A DNA stretch of 64,000 nucleotides from Demequina sp. NBRC 110057 (GTDB lineage Bacteria > Actinomycetota > Actinomycetes > Actinomycetales > Demequinaceae): assembly GCF_002090175.1 (NCBI RefSeq), contig NZ_BBRN01000006.1, positions 124,001 through 188,000 of the forward strand, given 5' to 3'. A program made the translations under genes and the position numbers. This document shows, in pieces, positions 1 to 9,116 of this stretch. Below the pieces are notes generated by a model, which worked only from the letters and a program-made list of their open reading frames with translations, had not been told where the DNA came from and did not search any database. Within the stretch, counting starts at the first letter, position 1, and every line of letters starts with the position of its first letter.

Positions 1-1
1 C

Positions 2-970
2 GCGGCGACGGGAGGCTGGGCGCCCGGGCTCCCGGCAGATGTGCTCGCCGGTCTTCATGCGGACCCCGCGCTCACCGTCATCGAGGCGGGGGTGCTCGTC
101 ACGGACACCCGCACTGTCGACGACCCGTACGAGGACCGCGAATACGCGGCGCGCGACGTCCTTCTCGCCGCACACAGCACCGCGATCGATTCCCTGGTAC
201 CGCATGCCACGACGGCGCTTGAGCTCGGCGCCGGCACCGAGTGGACCTGGGGCGACCCCGGCGTGACCGGTGGGTTCGGCGACGGCCCCACCTTCGTCGA
301 GGCGGGCGGCGTGCGGCGCGACACCGCCGCCGCCAACAGTGCACCGCCGTGGACGGGCATCGAGCGCGGCTGGGCGGAATCCGTCTGGGGCGACTCCCCT
401 ACCGCCGCGGTGCTGCTGTTCCCCGCGGGGAGCGTGAGCGTGGCCGATGCCCTGGAGTCGCACGACCTCACCGGCCTTCACACGATGCAGTTCGAGGGTG
501 ACGCGCGCCATGAGGGTGCCGTCGACGGCGGCTTGGTGGCGACGATCACGGCGCCCTTCCTCCTCGTCGCGGTCGCCATCGTCGTCGGCATGGCGTGGGC
601 CTCGCAACGCATGCGTGCCGGGGACTCGGCCACGCTGCTCGCACTCGGGGCCCGGCCAGGCTCCCTCAGGGCCGCGGCCGTGCTGGAGGCGGCATTCCCC
701 ACCTTCTTCGCGTCACTTTTCGGCGTCCTCGGAGGCGCGGCGGTCGGGCTGGTGATCGAAGTGGTCAACCGTTCAGCTGTCACGGGGTTCGGAGGAGGAC
801 TCGCGGGCGCGGCCTTCACTGCATCGGTCATGCCGTGGTCAGTCTTCGTGGCGCTCGTTCTGGGGGCAACTGCCCTGGCGGGTGCAGGCGCCGCGCTTGT
901 CAGGGTCCGGCTCGACCGCCTCACGCCTGCCGCTCAGTTGCGTGAGGCCCAGAAGGCAGGGCTGTCGTGA
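2..970 (+). CDS. FtsX-like ABC transporter permease, C-terminal part (cut by window edge)
   Basis: The reading frame is open from the first base, so this is the last 322 residues of a longer permease that begins upstream. It contains an extracellular core segment followed by three membrane spans (about nt 532-595, 680-755, 825-905). The short motif LLALGARPGSLRAAAVLEA between spans one and two is typical of FtsX/MacB-type permeases. It aligns with the C-terminal half of the next gene (compare GLPADVLAGLHADPALTV with GLPTGLSRIGLDPDLLTALR there), so the two are tandem paralogues. Such permeases work with an ABC ATPase in export or mechanotransmission; no ATPase gene is visible here and it may lie upstream. 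The stop overlaps the next start (GTGA). Confidence 0.85.
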   Translation, partial: AATGGWAPGLPADVLAGLHADPALTVIEAGVLVTDTRTVDDPYEDREYAARDVLLAAHSTAIDSLVPHATTALELGAGTEWTWGDPGVTGGFGDGPTFVEAGGVRRDTAAANSAPPWTGIERGWAESVWGDSPTAAVLLFPAGSVSVADALESHDLTGLHTMQFEGDARHEGAVDGGLVATITAPFLLVAVAIVVGMAWASQRMRAGDSATLLALGARPGSLRAAAVLEAAFPTFFASLFGVLGGAAVGLVIEVVNRSAVTGFGGGLAGAAFTASVMPWSVFVALVLGATALAGAGAALVRVRLDRLTPAAQLREAQKAGLS

Positions 971-3072
971 GCGCGCGGCCGATGCGGTGGGCCGCCGGCG
1001 CGCTTCTTGCCGTGGGGGCGGGCGTGGGGGCGTGGATCGGTGGCCCCGTCTGGGGGCCGTCCGGCTACTTTCCGCTCGACACGGGTTGCTCGTGGCTGAT
1101 CTGGCTCATGGCGCTGCTGCTGTACGGCGTTCCTGGTCTGGTCATGGTGGGGCTCCTCGTCTCACTGTTCGTGCGGCTCGGGCTGGTCGGCGAGCGCGAC
1201 GGCCTGGCGACCCGGATGGCGCTCGGCGAGCCTCGCGGAGAGGTGGTGGGCGCCGCGGCCCGCGCAGGCGCGCGCTCTGGCGCCGTCGGCGCGGCGATCG
1301 GCATACCCGTGGGCATGGCGATCGCCCAGATGACGCGCGAAGTCTCGCCGATGTCCTCCGACACCGTCGTCGGCGAGTCATCGCTGCAGTGGGGCGCGAT
1401 CGCCTGGGCCGTCGCGGTCTTCGTCGGATTCACCCTTCTCGGTGCCGCATGCGCGGCGATCGCGTACGCCGGCGTGACCCGCGGAACACCGGCGTCGCTG
1501 GCCCGCGAGAACCTCGGGGCCGCGCCCCCGACGGCCACCCCCTCCGCGCCGCCACGAGGATGGCGTCGAGCGGTGCGACTGCTCCCCGCTCTCGCCACCC
1601 TTTACGGCGCGGTCATCGTCCTGATCAACCGCGCCGAACCCCTCGACTGGTGGGCGATCCGCTACGCCTCCGACCCCGGCGTGGTCATCGTCGCGAAAAA
1701 CATCGGCGTCATGTGCGCGTGGGCCGGCGGCCTGTGGTTCGGGTTCCGTGGAGCCATGTGGCTCGTCCGGCGCATCCTGACGTCTCTCACCGCCATCCTC
1801 CCCCGCGGTGACCGCAGCGGTGGCCGCACCTTCGCTGCCGAGGGGCTCGAACGCCCGACGGCCACACGGCCCGCGGTGCTCGCGATCAACACGCTCGTGG
1901 CCGCCTTCTGGGCAGGCACCTGGGTCCTCGTGGGAGACGCCGACGGTCGCGAACACGCCGCCCTGGCGCTCGACGCCGCGGCCGTCGTCACCTCGGTCGA
2001 CCCCTGGGCCGAGCCGGGACTCCCGACCGGCCTCAGCCGCATCGGCCTCGACCCCGACCTCCTCACGGCACTGCGGAACGACCCCGCGCTCGAGGTGGTC
2101 GACGCGCGCGTCCTCGTCGAGGAGAGCTACACCACGGTTCACGAGTACGAGATGGACGGCCAGCTCCACACCGAGCGCGTGACCTCGACGCCGTTCTCGT
2201 TCGCGATCGACCGTGACGCGGTCGACGGCGTCGCCCCCGACGCGCTGCGCACCCTTGGCCTCATGGACGGCACTCTGCTGCATGGGCGCACTGACTACCT
2301 GCTGCCCGCCACCGACCACTCGTCGCTGACCTCCTACGAGGACGGCGTCGTGTTGTTGACCACGTGGGCCGGGCACACCGAGGCATTCGCGGTCCCCGGC
2401 GTCGGCGCCCCGGTGCACACCGTCGACGGCGACTGGGCGCGCGACATCTGGGGCGACTCTCCCGTCTCCGCCGCCCTCATCTTCGACCCCGCCGGGCCCG
2501 ACGACGTCCTTGGCGACCCGTCGACAAGCGTGCTCGACGCCGTCGCCGCACACGTCCCCGAGGGCGAAGGCTTTGTGCTGGCCGCCATGCCCGGCTCGGG
2601 TGAGATCAATCTGCCCAGCAACGGCGCCGAGACGCTCGTCGGCCTCCTGGGCGCGGGGGTCGTGGTCGTGCTCGCCATGTCGCTCGCTGCGGCATCGGCC
2701 CGCTCCCGCCGGCGCGACCTCGCGACCTTTGCCGCCCTGGGCGCGACGCCGCGGTCGCTCCAGGCGGCGCCGATGTGGGAGACGCTCGTCGTGGTCGGCT
2801 CGGCCGTCGCGGCGGGCGGGGCGATCGGCATCACCCTCGCGCTCGCCACCGGTAACCCGATCCTGCTGGGCAAGGGCGCGCCGTTCGATGCGACCGAGAT
2901 CCTGTGGCACATGGGGCGCGACCTCGCCGCGACGCCGTGGGCGACGCTGATCGGCGGATTCCTGTTGGCGCTCGCCGCGGCCGCCGCCGTGGCGCGGGCG
3001 ATGGGGCGACGCATGGTGCGCCGCACGCCAGTCGAGGAATTGCGCGAGGCGCAGAAGGAGGGGGCACGATGA
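967..3072 (+). CDS. FtsX-like permease protein (ABC transporter)
   Basis: A 701-residue integral membrane protein starting at GTG, overlapping the previous stop by 4 nt. About ten hydrophobic spans can be seen (roughly residues 8-26, 40-67, 100-120, 142-170, 200-220, 239-259, 302-322, 557-578, 604-628, 658-680) around a large extracellular region (about 325-555). Two FtsX modules carry the family loop motif (LATRMALGEPRGEV near residue 80; FAALGATPRSLQAA near 590). Translational coupling with neighbours on both sides suggests the permeases are made together, perhaps as heteromeric pairs. Substrate cannot be read from sequence; antimicrobial peptide or lipoprotein export are the usual roles of the family. 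Confidence 0.88.
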   Translation: MSARPMRWAAGALLAVGAGVGAWIGGPVWGPSGYFPLDTGCSWLIWLMALLLYGVPGLVMVGLLVSLFVRLGLVGERDGLATRMALGEPRGEVVGAAARAGARSGAVGAAIGIPVGMAIAQMTREVSPMSSDTVVGESSLQWGAIAWAVAVFVGFTLLGAACAAIAYAGVTRGTPASLARENLGAAPPTATPSAPPRGWRRAVRLLPALATLYGAVIVLINRAEPLDWWAIRYASDPGVVIVAKNIGVMCAWAGGLWFGFRGAMWLVRRILTSLTAILPRGDRSGGRTFAAEGLERPTATRPAVLAINTLVAAFWAGTWVLVGDADGREHAALALDAAAVVTSVDPWAEPGLPTGLSRIGLDPDLLTALRNDPALEVVDARVLVEESYTTVHEYEMDGQLHTERVTSTPFSFAIDRDAVDGVAPDALRTLGLMDGTLLHGRTDYLLPATDHSSLTSYEDGVVLLTTWAGHTEAFAVPGVGAPVHTVDGDWARDIWGDSPVSAALIFDPAGPDDVLGDPSTSVLDAVAAHVPEGEGFVLAAMPGSGEINLPSNGAETLVGLLGAGVVVVLAMSLAAASARSRRRDLATFAALGATPRSLQAAPMWETLVVVGSAVAAGGAIGITLALATGNPILLGKGAPFDATEILWHMGRDLAATPWATLIGGFLLALAAAAAVARAMGRRMVRRTPVEELREAQKEGAR

Positions 3073-5174
3073 TCGGCACGCTGCTGCGGGAACAGTTGCG
3101 CGGGCAGCGCGCGGCCCTCGTGTGGATGACGATGCTGATCGCCGCCGCGGCGGGATTCGCCACCTACTCGTGGACCGCGAACCTCACGGACGATGCCCTG
3201 GCCCAGCAAGCTCGGGTGCTGTCAGGTACCGGCGAGTATTGGAGCCAGGCCGCCGTCGTGGACGACCACAGCAACGACGCGCTCGCCTCCGACTGGGGCA
3301 CTCCGATGACGCGCGACGAGGTCGACGCGTTCATCGCTGACGCCAACGCGGAGGGCGCGGGGCTTGTCGCCTCGGAGTACGCCGGAAACGCATGGGTCTC
3401 ACCCGTGGCGGGTGCGGAGCACACGTACGGGCTAACCAACGTGCAGGTCTACGGCGGTGAAGTCCCGTGGGACGACGGCCTTGCCGAGGGGTCCGCACCC
3501 GGTGCCCGCGAGATCGCCATCCCGGCCTCCGTCGCGGCGGCGTGGGGAGTCGGCATCGGCGATCTGGTAGCGGTCGGGTACACCTCCGGCGCCGATGGCG
3601 ACTCCGCTGAGGAGGTGAGCGCCGGCACGCGTGAGGTCTCTGGGCTGGTCACGGACGCCGTTCACTGGAGCGAGGAGTCCGTCGGGGAGACTCCCGCCGC
3701 ACTCTCGCCTGGAGATCCCGTCGTTGAGGCGGCCTTTGAGGCAGCGCCCATCTACGACTGGGAGGGCGCGAAGTTCGCTCAGGTGGAGTTCACGTGGAAG
3801 GAGCAGACGCCGGCGACCGCGGCTGCGTTCCCCACACCGTCCTCGCGAGGGCAGGGAGGCAGCACGCAGGCGAGCAGCGCGACAGTCCTCGCCGCCGTCC
3901 TCGCACTCGGGACCGTCATCGCCGCCGTGGCGGTGGGCCGCAGTCAGGCTCAGCGTCGCGCACGCTGGACCGCGACGGCGCGGGCACTCGGCGCCCCTCG
4001 TTCGGCGATCGCCGCGGCGACCCTCGCCGAGGGAGTGCTGGTGGGCCTCGTCGGCGGCGCGGTCGGCCTCGCAACGGGGCTGACGTTCGCGCACCGTCAA
4101 CTGCGCCACTCGCTCAGCGCGGTGACGGCGCCACCCGACGTGTCCCCCGCCATCCCCGCCGCGACCGTCCTCACCGCTATCGGCGGCGGCATCGCGCTCG
4201 GCCTGCTGGTCACCGCGATCCCGGCGGCGCTGGCCGCCAGGGTGACCCCGGCATCGGCCCTGAAGGATGTCGCCGCCGTCGACGAGGCGGAGCTCTCGCG
4301 ACGTGTGCGTGTGTGGCCCGTCACGGTGACAGCGCTCCTCGGGTACCTCGGCATGCTCGCCGCGGCGCAGCGCTACTGGGACCCGGTGGGCTACTGGTGG
4401 TTCCTCGGAGCCTGCGCCGTCACCGCAGTGTGCGGCTTCGCGCTCGTCGTCGAGGCGAGCCGTCGGGCCGCGGCATGGCTCGGACGCTCGCTGTCGCGCC
4501 GCCGGGCCCCTGCGGCCGTGCGCGCCGGGCTGGACCTCCTCGCACATCCGCGCCAGGCCGCGGCGCTCATGCTGGTGCAGTTCCTCGCGGTGGCCTCGCT
4601 CGTCACGGTGTCGAGTGTCGACCAGATGACGGACCCCTTCGCCGGGTCCGCCGAGTTCGGGTGGAGCGCCTACACGACGTCGGCGCCCAGCGCCTGGACG
4701 GCCTTCACCGGACTGTGGCCCGGGTGGGCGATCACGGTGAGCGTCGGCTTCCCGGTGACGGTCGGCGTCCTGCTGGCGGCCCAGGCACTGTGCGCCACCG
4801 TCGTGGCGGGCAGCCGCGGCCTCGCCGCATCCGAGGAGCACGCCACCAGGGCCCTCGGTCTCGACGGCAGTGCCGCACGCTGGGGCGAGATGCTGCGCCA
4901 CGCTGTGCCGCAGGCCCTCGGCGCGGTCGCCGGCGGCCTGATCGCCTACCTCGTGGCGGTCCCGTTCGCCGCCGCATCCGCTACCAACATGTACTCGCTG
5001 CCCGGAGACATCACGTGGGCCGCCATCGCCAACGCCGCCGTTGTCGCGGCCTTGTTCGTCGTGTTCGCGCTGACGGTCATCGGGATCGGCGCCGCCGTGA
5101 CGTGGACGGTGGCAGTGGCCAGTGAACGCACACATCGACCACCCGCTCCCGCCCGCACGGAGGGCACCCGATGA
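3069..5174 (+). CDS. FtsX-like permease protein (ABC transporter)
   Basis: A 701-residue permease starting at ATG inside the ATGA overlap with the previous gene. An N-terminal span (about 20-38) precedes an extracellular core (about 40-265), then FtsX module one (GRSQAQRRARWTATARALG loop near residue 295) and further spans to the C terminus, about ten in total. The N terminus (MIGTLLREQLR) is nearly identical to that of the next gene, so this pair forms a second paralogous type different from the preceding two genes. The core contains a stretch of the form E-I-A-I-P-A-S-V-A-x-x-x-G-V-x-x-G-D-L-V that recurs in the next two genes. No ATPase domain is present. Confidence 0.88.
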   Translation: MIGTLLREQLRGQRAALVWMTMLIAAAAGFATYSWTANLTDDALAQQARVLSGTGEYWSQAAVVDDHSNDALASDWGTPMTRDEVDAFIADANAEGAGLVASEYAGNAWVSPVAGAEHTYGLTNVQVYGGEVPWDDGLAEGSAPGAREIAIPASVAAAWGVGIGDLVAVGYTSGADGDSAEEVSAGTREVSGLVTDAVHWSEESVGETPAALSPGDPVVEAAFEAAPIYDWEGAKFAQVEFTWKEQTPATAAAFPTPSSRGQGGSTQASSATVLAAVLALGTVIAAVAVGRSQAQRRARWTATARALGAPRSAIAAATLAEGVLVGLVGGAVGLATGLTFAHRQLRHSLSAVTAPPDVSPAIPAATVLTAIGGGIALGLLVTAIPAALAARVTPASALKDVAAVDEAELSRRVRVWPVTVTALLGYLGMLAAAQRYWDPVGYWWFLGACAVTAVCGFALVVEASRRAAAWLGRSLSRRRAPAAVRAGLDLLAHPRQAAALMLVQFLAVASLVTVSSVDQMTDPFAGSAEFGWSAYTTSAPSAWTAFTGLWPGWAITVSVGFPVTVGVLLAAQALCATVVAGSRGLAASEEHATRALGLDGSAARWGEMLRHAVPQALGAVAGGLIAYLVAVPFAAASATNMYSLPGDITWAAIANAAVVAALFVVFALTVIGIGAAVTWTVAVASERTHRPPAPARTEGTR

Positions 5175-7171
5175 TCGGCACGCTTCTCCGGGAGCAGCTG
5201 CGGGCACAGCGGCGCTTCCTGGCGTGGACAGGGACGTTGCTCGCAGTGGCAACCACACTGGCCGCGGCCGCGCTGGTCGCCGCGGGGACCCAGGCGAGCC
5301 TTGACGTGGCCGCATCTGCGCGCGAGCACCGCGCCTGGGTGCAATGGTGGACCAACGGCGAGCCCCTCTCCGATGACATCGAGGTCGGCGACACTGTCGA
5401 TCCTGGTGACGTGGAAACGCTCGTGGACGCCGCGATCGCCGAAGGCACCAACGCCGTCGCCACCGTCGAATCTTCGGTGACACCGACCATTACCACGAGC
5501 ACCGGGAGCCCCATCGTGGGCATCTACCCCACGCAGGATTGGGACACGGTGCTCGTGGCAGGAGATGCGCCGCAAGCGGGTGAAGTCGTCGTCTCCGCGA
5601 GTGTTGCCGAGACCGTCGGCGTCGCTCTAGGTGACGTCGTCGATCTCGTCGACGCCTGGGACGCCGATCGTGCAGCCACCGGGGTCAAGGTGAGCGGGCT
5701 CTCGGCCGCCGCCGCATCGGGCGCCTTTGTGACGTATCCGCCCACGGGCTACGGCAACTGGAACGACGTCCTCGAGTGGGACGCGGCGACCGGCGAGGTG
5801 ACCGTCGAGGGCGCCAACGGCGCCACCACGCTGGCGAGCGCAGTCGTGTCGTGGTCGGGAGAGTCCGCCACCCTCGCGCCTCTCCTGACTGAGGAGGCGA
5901 GTGTCGCACCAGTATTGGCCAGCGAGGTCTTCCGTGTACCGCTCGGCGGATGGTCGGGGGCTCTCTGGCTCGCCTCGCTCGTCGTCGGCGTCGCCGCGCT
6001 TGCGGCGGGCTTCGCCATCGGCCGATCGCAGGCACAGGCACGCGTCGAGTGGGTCGCCACCGCGCGTGTCCTCGGCGCTCGCCGGGGGGCTCTCCTTGCG
6101 GCAAGCGCGCTGGAAGCGGTGGCGCTCGGCGTGACCGCGAGTGCGCTGGGCCTCTTCCTTGGATGGCTGGCCGTCGCCGGGGTGCTCGCCGCGCAGAGTG
6201 CGGCGCAGCCCCTCGCCACCCTTCCCGCGACGCCCACCCTGTTGCCCGTGGCCGCCGCTCTCGTGTGTGCCCTAGGACTCACCCTCGCAGCGCTCACCGC
6301 ACTCGTTCCCGCGTTCTGGGCCTCGCGAGTTCCACCCTCGGCTGCCCTCAAGCCAGTGACGCCCCTGGCCGAGCAGAGCGTCTCGCGATCCGTGTCGCCT
6401 CGCTGGCTCGCGGTGCTCACGGGAGCCGCTGCGGGCCTCGCGATCACCGGAAGGCTCCTCGAGGGCACGACGATGAACGACGCCGCGCTGGTCATCGAAT
6501 GGGTGGGGGTCGTGGCCCTCGCCGTCCTCGTGGTCCCCGTGCTGCTCGAGGCGTCACGCCGTACCCTGCCCCGTCTCGCACGCTACGACGAGCGCTCGGG
6601 CGAGCCGTGGGCGATTGCGGCGGCGGACGCGATCCGCTCGCGCACCAGGCAACTCGCCCTGGCGGCGATGGTCACTGGACTCACCATGGGCGTGGCAGCC
6701 GGGGGGCTCGCCGCTACGAGGCTCGGCGCGCGTCAGGAGGACGACCCATCATGGCTGTCCGCCGTGGCGATCGTGCTCGCAGCAGGCGCGCTCTCGACCC
6801 TTGTCGCCGCCGCCGTCGTCATGACGGCTCGAGCGGCGGGGCGCCACGATGAAGGAGTGCGGGAGGCACTGGGACTTTCGCCCGCCGACGCGCGCAGGGC
6901 CGCGGCCGCCGAGCTGCGCCTTCCCGTCCTCGCGGGTGCCACCCTCGGCATCGGCCTCGCCTGGGTCGCCGTCGCGACGACCTGGACACTCGTGGCGGCG
7001 ACCGAGGAAACGATCGGCGCCTCGAGTTGGGCTTCGGGACTGCTCACGGCGAGCGCTGTCTGCGCGGGGTGCTGGCTCGTCGCCGCGTGCTTTGCAGGCG
7101 GCGGCGGGGCGCTGGTCGGCCTCGCCACACCCGCGCACGCTGACGGCGAGCGCGTCCTCGCACGCCAGTAG
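5171..7171 (+). CDS. FtsX-like permease protein (ABC transporter)
   Basis: A 666-residue permease, ATG start overlapping the upstream stop by 4 nt. Layout matches the preceding gene: N-terminal span, extracellular core with the recurring GEVVVSASVAETVGVALGD stretch, then FtsX module one with loop GRSQAQARVEWVATARVLG and additional spans to the end. Its stop TAG at 7169-7171 is the last of the four coupled permease genes; the next gene starts 28 nt later with its own ribosome binding site. Role as above: permease half of an ABC system whose ATPase is not in this window. Confidence 0.87.
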   Translation: MIGTLLREQLRAQRRFLAWTGTLLAVATTLAAAALVAAGTQASLDVAASAREHRAWVQWWTNGEPLSDDIEVGDTVDPGDVETLVDAAIAEGTNAVATVESSVTPTITTSTGSPIVGIYPTQDWDTVLVAGDAPQAGEVVVSASVAETVGVALGDVVDLVDAWDADRAATGVKVSGLSAAAASGAFVTYPPTGYGNWNDVLEWDAATGEVTVEGANGATTLASAVVSWSGESATLAPLLTEEASVAPVLASEVFRVPLGGWSGALWLASLVVGVAALAAGFAIGRSQAQARVEWVATARVLGARRGALLAASALEAVALGVTASALGLFLGWLAVAGVLAAQSAAQPLATLPATPTLLPVAAALVCALGLTLAALTALVPAFWASRVPPSAALKPVTPLAEQSVSRSVSPRWLAVLTGAAAGLAITGRLLEGTTMNDAALVIEWVGVVALAVLVVPVLLEASRRTLPRLARYDERSGEPWAIAAADAIRSRTRQLALAAMVTGLTMGVAAGGLAATRLGARQEDDPSWLSAVAIVLAAGALSTLVAAAVVMTARAAGRHDEGVREALGLSPADARRAAAAELRLPVLAGATLGIGLAWVAVATTWTLVAATEETIGASSWASGLLTASAVCAGCWLVAACFAGGGGALVGLATPAHADGERVLARQ

Positions 7172-7199
7172 GATCACCGCGACCACACAAGGGGGACCC

Positions 7200-7877
7200 A
7201 TGCACATCACTACGAGGCACGTCGCTCTGGGAGCCGCCGTCGTGACGGGGCTTGCCGTCGTGGGCGCCGTGGCCGCGGGGATCGTTGCGCGCGACCACTC
7301 CCTCGAGAGGGAGAACTTCGCGTGGATTCCGGTCGCAGTGGTGGGCGAACCCGTGACCGGAGCCGCCACGACCGGCTCCGGCCCTCAGGTCACCCGCGCC
7401 GAGTACGACGGTCGCCTCGACGAGGTGCGCGCCGTCGACCCTGAGGCGACGGAGATGGCCTTCGTGATCGTGCCGTTCGGCACCCGTTCCGTGGGCGTGC
7501 AGGGCACCAGCGACTTCCCCGAGGAGATGCTCGTTGAGGGCACACCACCTGCCAGTGGCGAGATCGTCCTCAGCACGTCCTTCGCCGATGAGCTCGCCGT
7601 CGGCACGGGCGACACCGTGACGGTGGGCGAGGACAGCCCCTGGGAGGTGCCACCCACCGATGTCCCAGGCGTCTCGCTGAACGTCACAGGCATCTCGAGG
7701 GATGACGACCTGGGCGAGATCCTCGCGGCCTCGGCGTGGGCGAGCATGGACGAAGCCTGGGCCCTCGGCACCGCCTACGGCTTCCACGAGCCCGACGGCC
7801 CCACGGTGATCGACACGTACGTCACGTGGGACGGCGAGGTCCCCGCCGACATCGAACCCTGGGTGCTCGAGGACTGA
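7200..7877 (+). CDS. membrane-anchored protein resembling a permease extracellular core
   Basis: A 225-residue protein; ATG preceded by an AAGGGGG ribosome binding site. One N-terminal hydrophobic segment (about residues 8-29) acts as signal anchor and the rest is extracytoplasmic. Residues about 110-145 (PPASGEIVLSTSFADELAVG then TGDTVTVG) repeat the pattern seen in the extracellular cores of the two preceding permeases, yet no FtsX membrane modules follow. It may be a stand-alone core-like partner or accessory subunit of the permease complex, or a decayed permease. The C terminus is 5 nt from the convergent VOC gene. I do not recognise a named family for the whole protein. Confidence 0.7.
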   Translation: MHITTRHVALGAAVVTGLAVVGAVAAGIVARDHSLERENFAWIPVAVVGEPVTGAATTGSGPQVTRAEYDGRLDEVRAVDPEATEMAFVIVPFGTRSVGVQGTSDFPEEMLVEGTPPASGEIVLSTSFADELAVGTGDTVTVGEDSPWEVPPTDVPGVSLNVTGISRDDDLGEILAASAWASMDEAWALGTAYGFHEPDGPTVIDTYVTWDGEVPADIEPWVLED

Positions 7878-7882
7878 CCCGG

Positions 7883-8275
7883 TCAGCCCACCATCTGCGC
7901 GAGCTGGATGAGGTTGCCGCAGGTGTCGTCGAGCACGGCGGTGATGACCGGGCCCATGGCCGTGGGCGGCTGCGTGAACTGCACGCCGAGCCCCACGAGC
8001 CGCGCGTGCTCCGCCTCGAGGTCGTCGACGGCGAAGGACGTCGCGGGGATGCCGTCGGCGACGAGTCCCTCCTGGTACGGCGCCACCACGGGGTGGCCGG
8101 CGGGCTCGAGGAGCAGCTCGAAGCCCTCCTCGCCGGGGTTGCCGACCGTGAGCCAGCGGTTGCCGCCGCCCATGTCGACGTCCTGGCGCAGCTCGAAGCC
8201 GAGCGTGTCCGTGTAAAAGGCGCGGGCGCGCTCCTGGTCGGTGACGAAGACCGAGGCGAGGTGGATGCGGATCAT
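7883..8275 (-). CDS. VOC family protein (glyoxalase/bleomycin-resistance fold)
   Basis: A 130-residue protein beginning MIRIHLASVFVTDQERARAF, with AGGAGG just upstream of the ATG at 8275. The order of motifs (FYTDTLGFELR, then WLTVG, FAVDDLEAEHARL, DDTCGNLIQLAQ) is that of single-domain vicinal-oxygen-chelate proteins, which bind a metal and act as dioxygenases, isomerases or drug-binding proteins. It is translationally coupled (ATGA overlap) to the upstream ArsR gene, a common pairing in actinobacteria, so the regulator likely controls it. Substrate unknown. Confidence 0.85.
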   Translation of the reverse strand: MIRIHLASVFVTDQERARAFYTDTLGFELRQDVDMGGGNRWLTVGNPGEEGFELLLEPAGHPVVAPYQEGLVADGIPATSFAVDDLEAEHARLVGLGVQFTQPPTAMGPVITAVLDDTCGNLIQLAQMVG

Positions 8276-8553
8276 GATTCCTCCTGGGGAGTGGGCCACC
8301 GGAGCGCGATCTGCGCGAGTGGGGCGGGGTCGAAGCTGATGAGGACCGTGCGGCCCGCCTTGCGCCGGGCGACGAGCCCGGAGGACTCGAGGACGGCGAG
8401 GTGCTGGGAGACGGCCTGGCGGGTGAGGACCACCTCGTGGTCGTAACGCAGGCGGTTAAGGAGCTCGAAGAGCGTCTGCTCCTCGCGCCCCGCGAGCGCG
8501 TCGAGGATCGCGCGCCTGGCGGGGGCGGCGAGGGCCTCGTAGACATCGGACAC
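8272..8553 (-). CDS. ArsR-family winged-helix repressor
   Basis: A 93-residue protein (VSDVYEALAAPARRAILDAL...) with the ArsR winged helix; recognition-helix region TRQAVSQHLAVLESSGLV and wing RKAGRTVLI. It has no cysteine ligand cluster, so it is probably not a metal sensor. The GTG start at 8553 was chosen over an ATG at 8589 because TATTCT lies exactly 6 nt upstream (leaderless promoter) and because the longer start would put the operator inside the gene. It overlaps the VOC gene start and probably represses itself and that gene. Confidence 0.83.
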   Translation of the reverse strand: MSDVYEALAAPARRAILDALAGREEQTLFELLNRLRYDHEVVLTRQAVSQHLAVLESSGLVARRKAGRTVLISFDPAPLAQIALRWPTPQEES

Positions 8554-8559
8554 GCCACC

Positions 8560-8565
8560 AGAATA
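8560..8565 (-). promoter_or_regulatory. -10 box of arsR/VOC operon (leaderless)
   Basis: TATTCT on the minus strand, 6 nt before the GTG start, giving a transcript that begins at or next to the start codon. Confidence 0.55.
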
Positions 8566-8566
8566 G

Positions 8567-8582
8567 GCAAGTGAATACTTGC
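8567..8582. promoter_or_regulatory. inverted repeat, probable ArsR operator
   Basis: GCAAGT-GAAT-ACTTGC, a perfect 6+6 inverted repeat next to the -10 box of the ArsR gene and in the divergent region before the rhodanese gene. Position and symmetry fit an autoregulatory repressor site. Confidence 0.6.
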
Positions 8583-8606
8583 ATATCAAGACCGGACGCG
8601 CATGCC

Positions 8607-8612
8607 TAGACT
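8607..8612 (+). promoter_or_regulatory. -10 box of rhodanese gene (leaderless)
   Basis: TAGACT, followed by 7 nt and ATG at 8620. This decides between ATG 8602, which lies upstream of the box, and ATG 8620. Confidence 0.6.
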
Positions 8613-8619
8613 GACGCGC

Positions 8620-9042
8620 ATGACCGGATACGCAGGCGACCTCACCCCCACCGAGGCCTGGGAGCTGCTCACCAGCAACCCCGACGCGCGCCTCGTCGAC
8701 GTGCGCACCGAGGCCGAATGGCGCTTCGTCGGCCTTCCCGACACCTCCGCCACCGGCACGGACCCGATCCTCGTCGAGTGGGCCTCATACCCCTCCATGC
8801 AGCGCAACGAGGCGTTCGTCGACCAGTTGCTCGCCGCCGGCCTCACTCCCGGCTCCGACGCCCCCGTGGTGTTCCTGTGCCGCTCGGGCCAGCGCAGCAT
8901 CGGCGGCGCGACCGCGGCCACGGCCGCCGGCATCGGCCCCAGCTACAACATCCTCGACGGCTTCGAGGGCGGCACCGACGCCGCCGGCCACCGCGGGGCA
9001 CAGGGCTGGAAGGCGGAGGGCCTCCCCTGGCATCAGGGCTGA
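8620..9042 (+). CDS. rhodanese-like sulfurtransferase
   Basis: A 140-residue single-domain rhodanese. The N-terminal half has the CH2A-like stretch ARLVDVRTEAEWRFVG and the active-site loop is FLCRSGQRS with the catalytic cysteine at residue 87, then the late motif LDGFEGG. Rhodaneses carry persulfide sulfur on that cysteine for sulfur transfer or thiol redox. ATG 8620 was chosen from the leaderless -10 box. It is monocistronic and divergent from the ArsR/VOC pair. Confidence 0.88.
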   Translation: MTGYAGDLTPTEAWELLTSNPDARLVDVRTEAEWRFVGLPDTSATGTDPILVEWASYPSMQRNEAFVDQLLAAGLTPGSDAPVVFLCRSGQRSIGGATAATAAGIGPSYNILDGFEGGTDAAGHRGAQGWKAEGLPWHQG

Positions 9043-9061
9043 CGGCCGATGCCACGGCGGG

Positions 9062-9105
9062 CTTCACCCGCCCGTCACCTCGCGTTCAGGTGACCTTTTC
9101 CTGAC
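9062..9105 (+). promoter_or_regulatory. PHO-box-like 11-nt direct repeats
   Basis: Four consecutive 11-nt units (CTTCACCCGCC, CGTCACCTCGC, GTTCAGGTGAC, CTTTTCCTGAC) run up to the -10 region of the next gene. The first two closely match the actinobacterial PhoP-binding repeat built on GTTCACC with 4-nt spacing, the third partly. The downstream product has a phytase/esterase-like domain, which fits phosphate-starvation control. Confidence 0.5.
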
Positions 9106-9110
9106 ACCCA

Positions 9111-9116
9111 TAGATT
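9111..9116 (+). promoter_or_regulatory. -10 box of the lamin-tail/phytase-like gene
   Basis: TAGATT 5-6 nt after the PHO-box-like repeats; the predicted transcript would have a leader of about 37 nt. Confidence 0.5.
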
